NCBI RefSeq assembly: GCF_003347665.1 | Contig: NZ_QDGA01000002.1 | Coordinates: 186,001-250,000 of the forward strand | Direction of reading: 5' to 3' | From: Microvirga calopogonii | Lineage (GTDB): Bacteria; Pseudomonadota; Alphaproteobacteria; Rhizobiales; Beijerinckiaceae | DNA: 64,000 bases | Shown here: one piece after another, positions 18,849 to 28,033 of the stretch | Layout of the letters: each line of letters starts with the position of its first letter | Numbering within the stretch: the first letter of the stretch is position 1 | Notes under the pieces: generated by a model | The model's database searches: none | What the model was told of the DNA's origin: nothing | Seen by the model: the letters and a program-made list of their open reading frames with translations, nothing else | Position numbers and translations under genes: made by a program

Positions 18849-19016
18849 GGCGATCCTTTCTTTTACATTTCTTGACAAAACTTTCCCGCAGGCCAGAATT
18901 ATTGCAGAGCAGCAGGACGTCTTGCTTTCATAATCCGCGAAGAAGCGTTTGTTTCAACGATGGATTTCAAAAGAAAAGTCGCCCTGTAAAGCTTTGACAC
19001 GGCTGGTCGTGTAAAC

Positions 19017-19034
19017 TTGTAAAAAGATTTACAA
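19017..19034. promoter_or_regulatory. palindromic operator touching the scfR-like start codon
   Basis: TTGTAAAAAGATTTACAA is a perfect inverted repeat (7-bp arms, 4-bp centre) that ends one base before the ATG at 19036. Further TGTAAA/TTTACA half-sites lie nearby (GTGTAAAC just upstream, CTGTAAAG at 18984, and TTTACA at 18862 close to aceA). A TTGACA hexamer at 18994-18999 could be a -35 box, placing the transcription start almost at the ATG. It is a likely autoregulatory site for the HTH regulator, with half-sites serving aceA. Confidence 0.6.
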
Positions 19035-19035
19035 T

Positions 19036-20469
19036 ATGGATGAGAGCAGAAAGCTTTTCGTGGGCCCCCGTCTGAAGCGGCTGCGGCGCGAGCTCAACAT
19101 GAGCCAGTCCCGCATGGCCGAGGAGCTCGGGCTCTCTCCGAGCTACCTGAACCTGATGGAGCGCAACCAACGCCCGATCACCGCCCAGGTGCTGATCCGC
19201 CTCGCCCATGCCTATCAGCTCGACCCGCGCGAATTCGCCAACGACGATCACGAACGCACCGTCTCGGAACTGGAGGAGGTCTTCGCCGATCCTCTGTTCC
19301 GCTCCACCCCGGTGGCCCGCCTCGAACTGCGCGAAACCGTGGAGAGCGCTCCCTCGCTGATCGATGCCATCAACCGCCTCTACCGGGCCTATCAGGCCAT
19401 GCGCGGCGCCCGGGAGGCCGTGACCCCGAGCCTCAGCGACCGGGACCGGGCGGAGGATGCGCCCCAGGTCAACCCGGTCGACCGGGTGCGGGAACTGATC
19501 CACGAGGCCAAGAACCATTTCGCCGAGCTGGACGAGGCCGCCGAGGCCCTGGCGTCGGACCTCGCCCTGACCGGCCACGAGCCATTCTTCGCCATCGCCG
19601 AGCGCCTGCACGCCCGTCACGGGATCCGCGTGCGCGTCATGCCCATCGACGTGATGCCGGATTCCCTACGCCGCTACGACCATCACCGGCGCCAGCTCCT
19701 GATTTCCGAATTGGTCGATCCTTCCGGAAGGACCTTCCAGGCCGCCTACCAATTGGCCTTCGCCGAGATGCGCGAGACCATCGATGCCCTCGCCACCCGC
19801 CTCGAGCCCGCGGATGGTCCTGCGCGGCGGCTGCTGCGCGTCTCCTTCGGCAATTACTTCGCCGGCGCCCTCATGATGCCCTACGGCAAGTTCCATGCGG
19901 CAGCCGAAGCGCTCGGCTACGACGTGGAGGTGCTGGGCGCCCGTTTCGGCGCGAGCTTCGAGCAGGTGGCGCACCGGCTCACGACGCTGGCCCGCCCCGG
20001 AGCCAGGGGCATCCCGTTCTTCCTGGTGCGGGTGGATTCCGCCGGCAACGTCTCGAAGCGCTTTTCCTCCGGCCGCTTCCCGTTCTCGCAATTCGGCGGC
20101 ACCTGCCCGCTCTGGAACCTGCATTCGACCTTCCGGACGCCCGGACAAGTGGCCACGCAGGTGATCGAGCTGCCGGATTCCTCGCGCTGGTTCTCCATCG
20201 CCCGCACGGTCAGGCGCGCCTTCAACCCCTGGGGGGCGCCCGATCCGCAGTTCGTCGTGGGCCTCGGTTGCGAGCTGAAATACGCCCACCGCCTCGTCTA
20301 TGCACGTGGCCTCGACCTCTCATCGGCCGATGCGACGCCCATCGGCATCAATTGCCGCCTGTGCGAACGCGTCGCCTGCCCGCAGCGCGCCGCCCCTCCC
20401 CTGATGCATGCGCTGATCGTCGATGAGATGAAGCGCGGTATCTCGCCCTTCGAATTCGACGCGACGTGA
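19036..20469 (+). CDS. ScfR/RamB-type short-chain fatty-acid-metabolism regulator
   Basis: A 477-residue regulator. The N-terminal XRE helix-turn-helix is at about 10-65 (LKRLRRELNMSQSRMAEELG, then SPSYLNLMERNQRP). An IrrE-like region follows (QLAFAEM, roughly 190-260), without a clear HExxH so probably not catalytic. The C-terminal DUF2083 domain has CPLWNLHSTFRTPGQ and cysteines in INCRLCERVACPQRA. RamB and its relatives control glyoxylate-cycle genes, which agrees with its divergent aceA neighbour. No good Shine-Dalgarno sequence is seen; the mRNA may be nearly leaderless. Confidence 0.88.
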   Translation: MDESRKLFVGPRLKRLRRELNMSQSRMAEELGLSPSYLNLMERNQRPITAQVLIRLAHAYQLDPREFANDDHERTVSELEEVFADPLFRSTPVARLELRETVESAPSLIDAINRLYRAYQAMRGAREAVTPSLSDRDRAEDAPQVNPVDRVRELIHEAKNHFAELDEAAEALASDLALTGHEPFFAIAERLHARHGIRVRVMPIDVMPDSLRRYDHHRRQLLISELVDPSGRTFQAAYQLAFAEMRETIDALATRLEPADGPARRLLRVSFGNYFAGALMMPYGKFHAAAEALGYDVEVLGARFGASFEQVAHRLTTLARPGARGIPFFLVRVDSAGNVSKRFSSGRFPFSQFGGTCPLWNLHSTFRTPGQVATQVIELPDSSRWFSIARTVRRAFNPWGAPDPQFVVGLGCELKYAHRLVYARGLDLSSADATPIGINCRLCERVACPQRAAPPLMHALIVDEMKRGISPFEFDAT

Positions 20470-20585
20470 TCCCTAGCGCATCGTGCGGACCCAGCGGGCC
20501 GCGTCAGCGACCCGTAGGGCCACGTTAGTGAAAAGTGGACCCGGTTTCCCGCCATAGACGATGCGCCAGATCAGGGTCCGATGCT

Positions 20586-21326
20586 CTACGCACGCAGACG
20601 CTTCGGCATGGGGTCATCGAGCCAATGGTCGAGGAACCGGTCGAGCCAACGGGAGACGTGGGGGTCGTGCTGGAAGCGCCCGGCGAGCTGGCGAACCCGG
20701 TCCTGTGCGCCGGGCATTTTCAGCCGCTCCTCGGCGTGAACCGTCCAGCGGCACAGCATCGCGTGGGTGACCTCCGGGTGAAACTGGAGGCCGAAGGCCT
20801 TCTCGCCGACCCGGATCGCCTGGGTCGGGAAATCGTCGCCCGTCGCCAGTGTCTCGGCACCGGCAGGGCAGTCGAAGCCTTCCCGGTGCCAGTGATAGAC
20901 ATGACTCGGCCAAGTCACGCCCCAATCCTGGCTCAGAGCCTCGCCCGCCGCCGTCGGCAGCAAGGGATAATAGCCGATTTCGGCCCGGCCCTCGGGATGG
21001 GCCCAGACGCGGGCGCCGAGCTGCTTCGCCATCATCTGCGCGCCCAGGCAAAGGCCGAGATAGGGCTTGCCCTCCTTGAGCGGCACCTCGATCCAGTCGA
21101 TCTCCGCCTTGACGAAATCGTCCGGATCGTTGGCGCTCATCGGACCGCCGAAGATCACGGCTCCCGTGTGCTCGGCGAGCGTACCAGGCAGCGGATCGCC
21201 GAAGCGGGGACGGCGGATGTCGAGACGATAGCCGCGCTCCATGAGCAGGCGCCCGACCCGGCCGGGCGTGGAATGCTCCTGGTGCAGGACGATGAGAACC
21301 GGTGCTTTGGGTCGCCGCCTAGGCAT
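20586..21326 (-). CDS. class I glutamine amidotransferase-like protein
   Basis: A 246-residue protein with the class I glutaminase triad: nucleophile Cys in PYLGLCLGAQMM, and His and Glu in GLQFHPEVTH. The oxyanion loop FGGPMSAND is typical of GMP-synthase-like stand-alone amidotransferases. It has no synthetase domain; members of this group act on small gamma-glutamyl compounds or are uncharacterised. It is monocistronic, and ends near an intergenic GTGGACCCGGTTT sequence that recurs in related genomes. Confidence 0.87.
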   Translation of the reverse strand: MPRRRPKAPVLIVLHQEHSTPGRVGRLLMERGYRLDIRRPRFGDPLPGTLAEHTGAVIFGGPMSANDPDDFVKAEIDWIEVPLKEGKPYLGLCLGAQMMAKQLGARVWAHPEGRAEIGYYPLLPTAAGEALSQDWGVTWPSHVYHWHREGFDCPAGAETLATGDDFPTQAIRVGEKAFGLQFHPEVTHAMLCRWTVHAEERLKMPGAQDRVRQLAGRFQHDPHVSRWLDRFLDHWLDDPMPKRLRA

Positions 21327-21679
21327 GGTTTCGATCCGATGCGAAGGCGATTATGACGATACGGTAGCAGTCACGCGAGAACATAAGCCGATTATTCGGG
21401 ATAAGATGCCTTCTCCGCAAGGGGCATTGCTGGCCCGCGTCGTCGCATTCGTCAGGCTGCAAGACGGGCGAGCGAGGCCTAGGCAAAGGCGAGCTGCCGC
21501 CCTAAGATCCTCTCATAACGATATCATAGGTCGTTTCGGCCGCGCGCGGTTTTTGCATGGATACGCAAAAGTGATAGAAGCTCCTGATTCCAGGCTTGAA
21601 GTCCGGACGATCCAGCGCATCTTGTTCCGTGCTTTGCTGAGCGATCTGCCAGCATCCCAGCATAAAAGAAAGTGACCCC
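21327..21679. other. intergenic region between divergent genes
   Basis: About 350 bp between the amidotransferase (leftward) and the receiver gene (rightward). It must hold both promoters. Short open frames on either strand have no ribosome sites or recognisable products, and no clear repeat was seen. Confidence 0.4.
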
Positions 21680-22069
21680 GTGACCGACAGCGTAACGAGC
21701 AACGGCGATCTCAATGGCCTGCGTATTCTCGTCGTCGAGGATGAAGCCGCGATCTCCCTGCTCCTGGAAGACATGCTTCTCGATTTCGGCTGCGAGGTGA
21801 TCGGCCCGGCAGCCCGATTGTCGGCGGCCCTCGATGCTGTGGCGCGCGAACAGGTCGACCTGGCCATCCTCGACGTGAACGTCGCCGGCGAGCCGATCTA
21901 CCCGGTGGCCGAAGCCCTGGCCCAGCGTTCGATCCCCTTCGTCTTCTCGACCGGCTACGGCAGCGCGGGCATCCGCGATGCTTTCCGGGACCGTCCCGTC
22001 CTGCAGAAGCCCTTCGCCCAGCACGATCTGAAGCAGAAACTCCTGATCGCCTGCGGCAAGGCCGCTTGA
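21680..22069 (+). CDS. orphan single-domain response regulator
   Basis: A 129-residue receiver domain: acidic residues in VVEDEAA, phospho-acceptor D65 in LAILDVNVAG, a Ser in FVFSTGYGS and the lysine in VLQKPF. It has no output domain. The N-x-AGE variant after the Asp and the FSTGYG segment resemble receivers linked to HWE kinases. No kinase is adjacent; the HWE kinases of the phytochrome run are candidates by family only. Translation starts at GTG 21680 after AGAAAGTGA. Confidence 0.88.
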   Translation: MTDSVTSNGDLNGLRILVVEDEAAISLLLEDMLLDFGCEVIGPAARLSAALDAVAREQVDLAILDVNVAGEPIYPVAEALAQRSIPFVFSTGYGSAGIRDAFRDRPVLQKPFAQHDLKQKLLIACGKAA

Positions 22070-22144
22070 ACCCCGGCCTTTTCCGCGATTTGAGGTCATT
22101 ATCTGTGGCGTGAATGCCGCAATCGTTCACCCTGTGCTGTAAAA

Positions 22145-22162
22145 CACATCATCCATGATGTG
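22145..22162. promoter_or_regulatory. perfect palindrome upstream of the FecR gene
   Basis: CACATCATCCATGATGTG has 8-bp perfect arms with a 2-bp centre. It lies about 80 bp before the ATG of the FecR/TPR gene and 75 bp after the receiver stop. Its position and symmetry suggest a dimeric regulator site in the promoter of the FecR-barrel-cyclase unit. No T-tract follows, so a terminator is unlikely. Confidence 0.45.
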
Positions 22163-22242
22163 AATCGGCTTTGTTCCCAGGGACTTCCTGCTAAGTTCCA
22201 GTAACGTTAGAGCAGGTAACCCTTCGATCGAGCCGGTCTTCC

Positions 22243-23559
22243 ATGTCTTTCCGATCCGTCAGGCTTCTGGCCGCCACAAGCGTCCTGGCGCTTTCCTTTG
22301 CCGCTGCGCAGGCGCAGGTTCCCGTTCCGCGCCAGGCCCCCGCCGCAGGTGCCATCGTGGCGGCCAAGGGAGGCGAGGAGATGCGCTTCGTGCGCGAGGA
22401 TCTCTGGCGCGCCGCCCAGCTGCAGCAGAGCCTCGTCGGCGGCGATACCCTGCGCACCAACGCCATCGGCAATCTGGCGATCCTGTTCAACGACCAGACC
22501 CAGATCCGCGTCGGGCGCAATTCGACCTTGACCGTCAACGACGTGGCGAGCGGCCCGGCCGACGCGACCCAGCTCAGCCTCCAGGGCGGCAATATCTGGG
22601 CGCGCGCCGCCCGTGGCGGCTCGGGCGTCGACGTCAAGACGCCGGCCGCGGTCGCGGCCATTCGCGGCACCGACTGGTCTCTATCGGTGGACGGCGCCGG
22701 CAAGACATCGCTCGTCGTGCTCGAAGGCGTCGTCGAGCTCAAGAACCCGCAAGGTGCGGTGACGGTGCGTCAGGGCGAAGGCGCCGTGGCGGCCGTCGGT
22801 CAGGCGCCGACGAAGTTCGTTCTCGTCAGCCCAAACGATCGCGAGCAGATGCTCTTCTACATGTCGATGCGCGAGGTGTTCATCAACCTGCCGACGACAA
22901 CCTCGGGAAGCAAGCAATTCGAGGCTGAAAGATCCAGGATCGAGGCCCTGCCGCTCGGATCCCGCACGACGGAAGATTGGCTTGTCCTCGCCGAGAGCCT
23001 CATGAACGCCGGCAACAGGCGCGCGGCGGCTGCTCCTCTTGCGGAAGCCCGAAACCGCCCGATGACCAGGGCACAGCGCGCCCGCGCCGATTATATCGAA
23101 GCCCTCATGGCCGGCGCGGACCGCCGCTGGCAGGATGCGATCAAGCTGTTCGAACGCGCGAAGCCGGGCCTCGATCCCCGGCGACGCGGCTGGGCCGAGT
23201 ACGGCCGCTATGCAGCCGCATCCCTGGCGGATCCGAAGCGGGTGCAGCCGGCTCCGAAGGTTCCGGTCAGGGATCCCAGGACGGCGGAAATCAACGCCTA
23301 TCTCACCGGGTTCCGACAGGACCTCAAGGCTGCAGCCGCCGAGGCTGCAGCCTCCGAGAAGCTGTTCCCGAACGATGCCGGACTGGCCATTCTCTCGGCG
23401 TCCCTCGCGCAGGATCTCGACCATCGCGAGGACATGTATGCGGCCTATGAACGTGCCAAGGCCCTCGATCCGGCGGATCCGGACGTGGTGGCCTTCGGGG
23501 CGACGATCAAGGCGGATTCGACATCGATGGGGCGCTGGCCGATCTCTACAGGGTCGTGA
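22243..23559 (+). CDS. FecR-domain/TPR protein, N-terminal part of a frameshifted FecR-TPR-barrel gene
   Basis: The product has a signal peptide (MSFRSVRLLAATSVLALSFA, cleaved after AQA). A FecR domain spans about 65-190, with GDTLRTNAIGNLAILFNDQT, then TPAAVAAIRGTDW, then VLEGVVELKN. TPR-like helices run from about 240 on. The last 13 codons after about 23517 do not look like TPR. Reading one base earlier gives FDIDGALADLYRVVKTDPN, which joins smoothly to the next frame at 23556. The stop overlaps the next GTG as GTGA, so coupling of two genes is the alternative reading. Confidence 0.8.
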   Translation: MSFRSVRLLAATSVLALSFAAAQAQVPVPRQAPAAGAIVAAKGGEEMRFVREDLWRAAQLQQSLVGGDTLRTNAIGNLAILFNDQTQIRVGRNSTLTVNDVASGPADATQLSLQGGNIWARAARGGSGVDVKTPAAVAAIRGTDWSLSVDGAGKTSLVVLEGVVELKNPQGAVTVRQGEGAVAAVGQAPTKFVLVSPNDREQMLFYMSMREVFINLPTTTSGSKQFEAERSRIEALPLGSRTTEDWLVLAESLMNAGNRRAAAAPLAEARNRPMTRAQRARADYIEALMAGADRRWQDAIKLFERAKPGLDPRRRGWAEYGRYAAASLADPKRVQPAPKVPVRDPRTAEINAYLTGFRQDLKAAAAEAAASEKLFPNDAGLAILSASLAQDLDHREDMYAAYERAKALDPADPDVVAFGATIKADSTSMGRWPISTGS

Positions 23560-25874
23560 AGACCGATCCGAACTTCTCGCTCCTCAACCAGATCGGCCTG
23601 CTCGAACAGGGCCGGGGCGCCTTCATCGAGGCCGAAGCCGCCTTCCGGCGCGCCATCGAGATGGAACCGCAGAATCCGATTCCCTACGTCAACCTGGCCA
23701 TCCTCCTCCTGGATCAGAGCCGGGTGGAAGAGGCGGGCGTTCTCATCGACAAGGCGCTGGCCCTCGACCCGCCCACGGCCTACTCGGCCCGCGGACGCTA
23801 TCTTCTGCAGAAGGGCAAGATGGCTCAGGCCATCGAGTCCCTGCTGGCCGGATCCGCCGTCAATCCGGCCCGTTCCAACGATCAGCTCATCCTGGCCGAC
23901 GCCTATTTCCAGAACGGCGATTACGAGCTCGCCTGGCAGACCCTCGACAATGCCGACCGGCTCGATCCCAGGGCTCCGATCGTGCCCGTCCTGCGCACGG
24001 CCTTCGCGCTCGATCTCTACATGGCCGACGAGGCGATCCTCGCCGCGCGCGAAGCCCTGCGACGCTACCGGGACCGTGGCGGGGACTATGCGGGCCTTTC
24101 GGTCACCAAGCAGACCGGCTCCTATCCGGTGGAGGCCTACCGCTTCATCAACCTGCATGACTGGGCGCGCTTCTATGCCGACCGGACCTTCGATCCGTTC
24201 GAGGCGCAAGGCTATTTCGACCAGGCGATCGCCAGCAGGCCGGGCCTGTTTACGACCGAGCCGACCCTCGATGCTGCCGAAGGCACGGACCTCAACAGCG
24301 CGGCCCTGAACCTCTCCATTCAGGGATTGCTCCTCGACCCGCTGGCCGTTTCCGGCCGCATCGGACGCTTCGATCCCATCCGTCGGCCGTTCCTCGACAC
24401 CCAGATCGAAGGCGGGCCCATCGTGCGCGGCGGCAAGGTCGGCTGGGAAGCGGGCGTGCTGGTCAACGGCTTCTCCAACAACCCTGTGCCGACGAGCTTC
24501 AGCCTGTCCGCCAACGCCGGCGAGAGCAAAGGCAACCTGACGGCCGATAACGAGAGAGCAAAAGGCATCACGTTCAGCATCGGCTCGGCTCCGAACGCCG
24601 CCGACCGGTTCATGTTCATGGGTTGGGCGAACGAGGGCAGGCCGGGACTGACGGATGTCGACCGTTTGGACCGCACCGAGCATATCGAGCGGGACGAGAC
24701 GACACTCTTCGGCGTGGCCGGCTGGAGCCACACCTTCGGCTACCGGAACGTTCTCTCGACCGCCATCTTCGCGACGCGGAACGATACGCTCGACCGCGGG
24801 GATCAGTGGGACTACAGCACCTTCCCGACCATTCACACCCTTTGGCAGGAGAAGCAACGCGTCGATGGCGTCGTCGGAGCGGTGAGCCACGCCATCGGGA
24901 TCGGCGACTTCAACCTGCGCTACGGCCTGGAGGCTCAGGCAGGTCAGGTGCGATACGACGGCGTCAGCAGGAGTTACCAATATTGGTTCTCGGGACCGGA
25001 GGACTATCTCCAGGATGCTACGGCCTTCGATAGCCCCTTCCGCGGAGGCCGCGCCTATGCGGATCTTTCGTGGCGCCCCAATGATCGGTTCGAGGCTCAG
25101 GCCGGCATCCATCGCACTTTCCTCGATATGAAGAATGCCGATCCCGATGTCTGGGTGTCGCCCCGCTTCGGCATCGGCGTGTCGCCGCTTGAGGGGCAAT
25201 GGCTGCGTGCGGCCTATATCGAGAATGCGGACACTTATCTGAGCTACTCGCTCGCACCCGCGACCACGGTCGGGCTGATCCCGAACGATACGCCCGCAAG
25301 CGGTCCGACGAAGAGCCTTATTCTGCGCTGGGATGCCGAGTGGACCCCGCATGTCTTCACGGCCCTGGAATATCAGCGGCAAACGCTGAACGACCTCAAT
25401 GTTCCGCGAATCAACACGCTGACGAGCTTCGAAGATATCGAGAAGGCGCGCGCCGAGTGGCTCGCCGCCACGATCAATGTCTGGCTGGGTCATGGCATCG
25501 GCGTGTTCGGCACGGTCGGCGGCGCGACTTCGAAAATCCTGGCGACGGCGGAAGCCCGGGACGGTCAGGGTGTGGGAGAGCCCGTCCCCTATGTTCCGGA
25601 ACGCTTCGCGCGCTTCGGGGTGACCTTCGTCCATCCGAGCCGCCTGCGGTTCACCCTGACCCAGAATTTCATCGGCGAGCGGTCCGGCTCCTATGACAAC
25701 GACCGGCTTGAATCCTACTGGACGACCGATGCCGCGATCACCTGGGAGACGCCGGACCGGCGCTTCCAGTTCGGCCTGACGGCGCTCAACCTGTTCGACC
25801 AGCGTTACGATTTCGGCTTCGACATTCCGGCTCCCGGCCGTACGGTCGCGGCCTCCGTCAAGGCTCGGTTCTAG
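23556..25874 (+). CDS. TPR and outer-membrane beta-barrel part of the FecR gene (downstream frame)
   Basis: The product starts with TPR repeats (FSLLNQIGLLEQGRGAFIEA, then YVNLAILLLDQSRVEEAGVL, to about residue 150) and lacks a signal peptide. From about 330 to the end it has alternating beta-strand sequence finishing ...RTVAASVKARF, with a terminal phenylalanine, as in outer-membrane barrels. On its own it could not reach the outer membrane, which supports it being the rest of the FecR protein with its signal peptide upstream. Together the frames encode about 1,210 residues: periplasmic FecR, TPR arm, then barrel. Confidence 0.75.
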   Translation: MKTDPNFSLLNQIGLLEQGRGAFIEAEAAFRRAIEMEPQNPIPYVNLAILLLDQSRVEEAGVLIDKALALDPPTAYSARGRYLLQKGKMAQAIESLLAGSAVNPARSNDQLILADAYFQNGDYELAWQTLDNADRLDPRAPIVPVLRTAFALDLYMADEAILAAREALRRYRDRGGDYAGLSVTKQTGSYPVEAYRFINLHDWARFYADRTFDPFEAQGYFDQAIASRPGLFTTEPTLDAAEGTDLNSAALNLSIQGLLLDPLAVSGRIGRFDPIRRPFLDTQIEGGPIVRGGKVGWEAGVLVNGFSNNPVPTSFSLSANAGESKGNLTADNERAKGITFSIGSAPNAADRFMFMGWANEGRPGLTDVDRLDRTEHIERDETTLFGVAGWSHTFGYRNVLSTAIFATRNDTLDRGDQWDYSTFPTIHTLWQEKQRVDGVVGAVSHAIGIGDFNLRYGLEAQAGQVRYDGVSRSYQYWFSGPEDYLQDATAFDSPFRGGRAYADLSWRPNDRFEAQAGIHRTFLDMKNADPDVWVSPRFGIGVSPLEGQWLRAAYIENADTYLSYSLAPATTVGLIPNDTPASGPTKSLILRWDAEWTPHVFTALEYQRQTLNDLNVPRINTLTSFEDIEKARAEWLAATINVWLGHGIGVFGTVGGATSKILATAEARDGQGVGEPVPYVPERFARFGVTFVHPSRLRFTLTQNFIGERSGSYDNDRLESYWTTDAAITWETPDRRFQFGLTALNLFDQRYDFGFDIPAPGRTVAASVKARF

Positions 25875-25875
25875 G

Positions 25876-27852
25876 GTGAGCGGCCAAGGGTCAACATCGG
25901 ACGATCACGGGAGAGGGCCGCTCTGGCGCCATTTCGCCATGGCCGGGCTCATCGCGGCCCTGCTGATGCCGGTCCTCTATTTCCCGCCCTTCCATCTCAT
26001 CGAGGCGCGGCTCTACGACATCCTCTCGGTCGTCTCGCCACCCGTGCCTGCGCGGCCGGGCGCCGTGATCGTGGCCATCGACGAGCCGTCGATCGGCGAG
26101 ATCGGCCAGCGCTGGCCCTGGTCCCGGGAGCTTCACGCCAAACTGGTCGAGAGCCTGCGTGCCGCTGGCGCGAAGGTGATCGCCTTCGACGTCATCTTCG
26201 CCGACCCCACCACGGAAGAAGCCGACGCGACTTTCGCGAAGGCGCTCGGTCCGGACGTGGTGCTAGCCGCCGACGACGTGACCACGCTCCTGCCGCAAGG
26301 CGTTCAGGTGACCCGCGTCAGCCCGCTCGAACCGTTTCTCGATGCCGGCGCGGCAACGGGTGTGGCCTCCGTGGATATCGACGGGGATGCCTATCTGCGC
26401 CGCATGCCTCAGGCGCCGGACAGTCTCGCGGCCGAAGCGCTGCGCCTGAAGGGCGAACCGCAGGCGGTCGCTTCCGACGGTGCGCTGATCCAATATTTCG
26501 GCCCGGCTCGCTCCTACCCGACCGCTTCCTATTATCAGGCTCTCGATCCGACGAATTTTCTTCCGCCCGGATTCTTCAAGGATCAGGTCGTTCTGGTGGG
26601 GTTGAGCCTGAAGCAGGCAACCTCCGCCGATATCGGCGCGCCCGATACGTTCCCGACACCCTATACGTTGACCGAAGGAACCCTCACGGCGGGCGTGGAG
26701 GTGCAGGCCACGATCCTCGACAACCTTCGTCATAACCTCTACGTGCTGCCCGTGTCTCGGCTCGTCATGGCGCTTCTGGTGATCGCCGGGGCACTTCTGG
26801 CGGCAGCCTTCTCCATGCAGGGCGTCTCCTGGCGAACCGGGCTCGCGGCGGCCTTCCTGCTCGCCTTTTTCATCGTCGGATCCTGGGCCGTGCTCCGCTT
26901 CGGCCGGGTCTGGATGCCGCCGGCCATGCCGGCGGCGGCGGCGCTGGCGGTGTTCGGCGCACGTTTCGGGCTCGATTACGCCCGCGAGCGTCACCTGCGC
27001 CGCACCGTGTCGGAAGCCTTCTCGCGCTATCTCTCGCCGGATCTCGTGGCGCAGCTCGCGCGCGATCCGGGCGCCCTGAAGCTCGGAGGCGAGCGCCGCA
27101 ATCTTTCGATCCTGTTCTGTGACGTGCGCGGCTTCACGACCTTGTCGGAGAAGCTGAAGGATGAGCCGGAGCGCCTGACCACACTCATCAACCGCCTGCT
27201 CGATCCGCTTTCCGCCGCCGTGCTCGCGGAAGGCGGCACCATCGACAAATATATCGGCGACTGCGTAATGGCGTTCTGGAACGCCCCGCTGCCGAGCCCG
27301 GACCATCCGCTGCGCGCCGCACGCGCCGCCATGGGCATGCTGGACGCGGTCAAAGCCCTGAATGCCGAGCTGCGGCGCGAACAAGGCGAGGATGCGCCCT
27401 CCTTCGCCATCGGCGTCGGCATCAATACCGGCGATTGCGTGGTCGGCAATGTGGGCTCGCGCTGGCGCTACGATTACTCGGTCCTCGGCGATACGGTGAA
27501 CCTCGCATCGCGTCTGGAGAGCTTGTCGAAGGAATACGGCGTTTCCATCGTTCTCGGCCCCGCGACCGCGAAGGCGCTGCAGGAGCATTTCGTGCTGATC
27601 GAGCTCGACCGGATCGCCGTGAAAGGGCGCGCCGAGAAGACCGCCATCTTCACCATCATTGCTCCCGCCTCGCAGCGTCAGGATCCGGCGCTGGCGGAGC
27701 TGATGGAGGTGCATCCCACGCTGCTCGACAGCATCGGTGCCGGACGCCGTGTGGAAGCCCTCGAACTCGTCCGGCGCTGCCAGACGCTCGCCCCGACCTT
27801 ATCGAACTACTACGGGAAGGTTCTGCGCAAGGCGACGGCCATCCCGGAATGA
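25876..27852 (+). CDS. CHASE2-domain class III adenylate/guanylate cyclase
   Basis: A 658-residue membrane protein. TM1 is at about 20-40; an extracytoplasmic CHASE2 domain covers about 45-290 (VIVAIDEPSIGEIGQRWPW), and three further membrane helices lie at about 295-370. The cyclase catalytic domain spans about 405-590, with metal-binding Asp in LFCDVRGFTTLSE and IDKYIGDCVMAFWNAP, and NTGDCVVGNVGS and LGDTVNLASRLES downstream. The GTG start is one base after the FecR-barrel stop, so the two are co-translated. FecR and CHASE2-cyclase genes are a recurrent pair in alphaproteobacteria; the stimulus is unknown. Confidence 0.9.
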   Translation: MSGQGSTSDDHGRGPLWRHFAMAGLIAALLMPVLYFPPFHLIEARLYDILSVVSPPVPARPGAVIVAIDEPSIGEIGQRWPWSRELHAKLVESLRAAGAKVIAFDVIFADPTTEEADATFAKALGPDVVLAADDVTTLLPQGVQVTRVSPLEPFLDAGAATGVASVDIDGDAYLRRMPQAPDSLAAEALRLKGEPQAVASDGALIQYFGPARSYPTASYYQALDPTNFLPPGFFKDQVVLVGLSLKQATSADIGAPDTFPTPYTLTEGTLTAGVEVQATILDNLRHNLYVLPVSRLVMALLVIAGALLAAAFSMQGVSWRTGLAAAFLLAFFIVGSWAVLRFGRVWMPPAMPAAAALAVFGARFGLDYARERHLRRTVSEAFSRYLSPDLVAQLARDPGALKLGGERRNLSILFCDVRGFTTLSEKLKDEPERLTTLINRLLDPLSAAVLAEGGTIDKYIGDCVMAFWNAPLPSPDHPLRAARAAMGMLDAVKALNAELRREQGEDAPSFAIGVGINTGDCVVGNVGSRWRYDYSVLGDTVNLASRLESLSKEYGVSIVLGPATAKALQEHFVLIELDRIAVKGRAEKTAIFTIIAPASQRQDPALAELMEVHPTLLDSIGAGRRVEALELVRRCQTLAPTLSNYYGKVLRKATAIPE

Positions 27853-28033
27853 GCCGCCCTTTTGCGGCTCTCCGTTCATTGCCTGGGCTCAGGCTCGGCT
27901 TGCACGGGAAACGCTTTTCCGCCGACATGATTTTGCGAACGAATTGCAAGTAAAAACAAGGTCTTGCGCGTTGAAAAACACGGTCTATAAGGGCGCCTCG
28001 TTTCCCGCAGCACTCTTGATTACGCATCGCGCC

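Noticed and set aside
23445..25634. 729-codon minus-strand open frame
   Set aside because: It is a shadow of the TPR/barrel gene with no family features or start signal.
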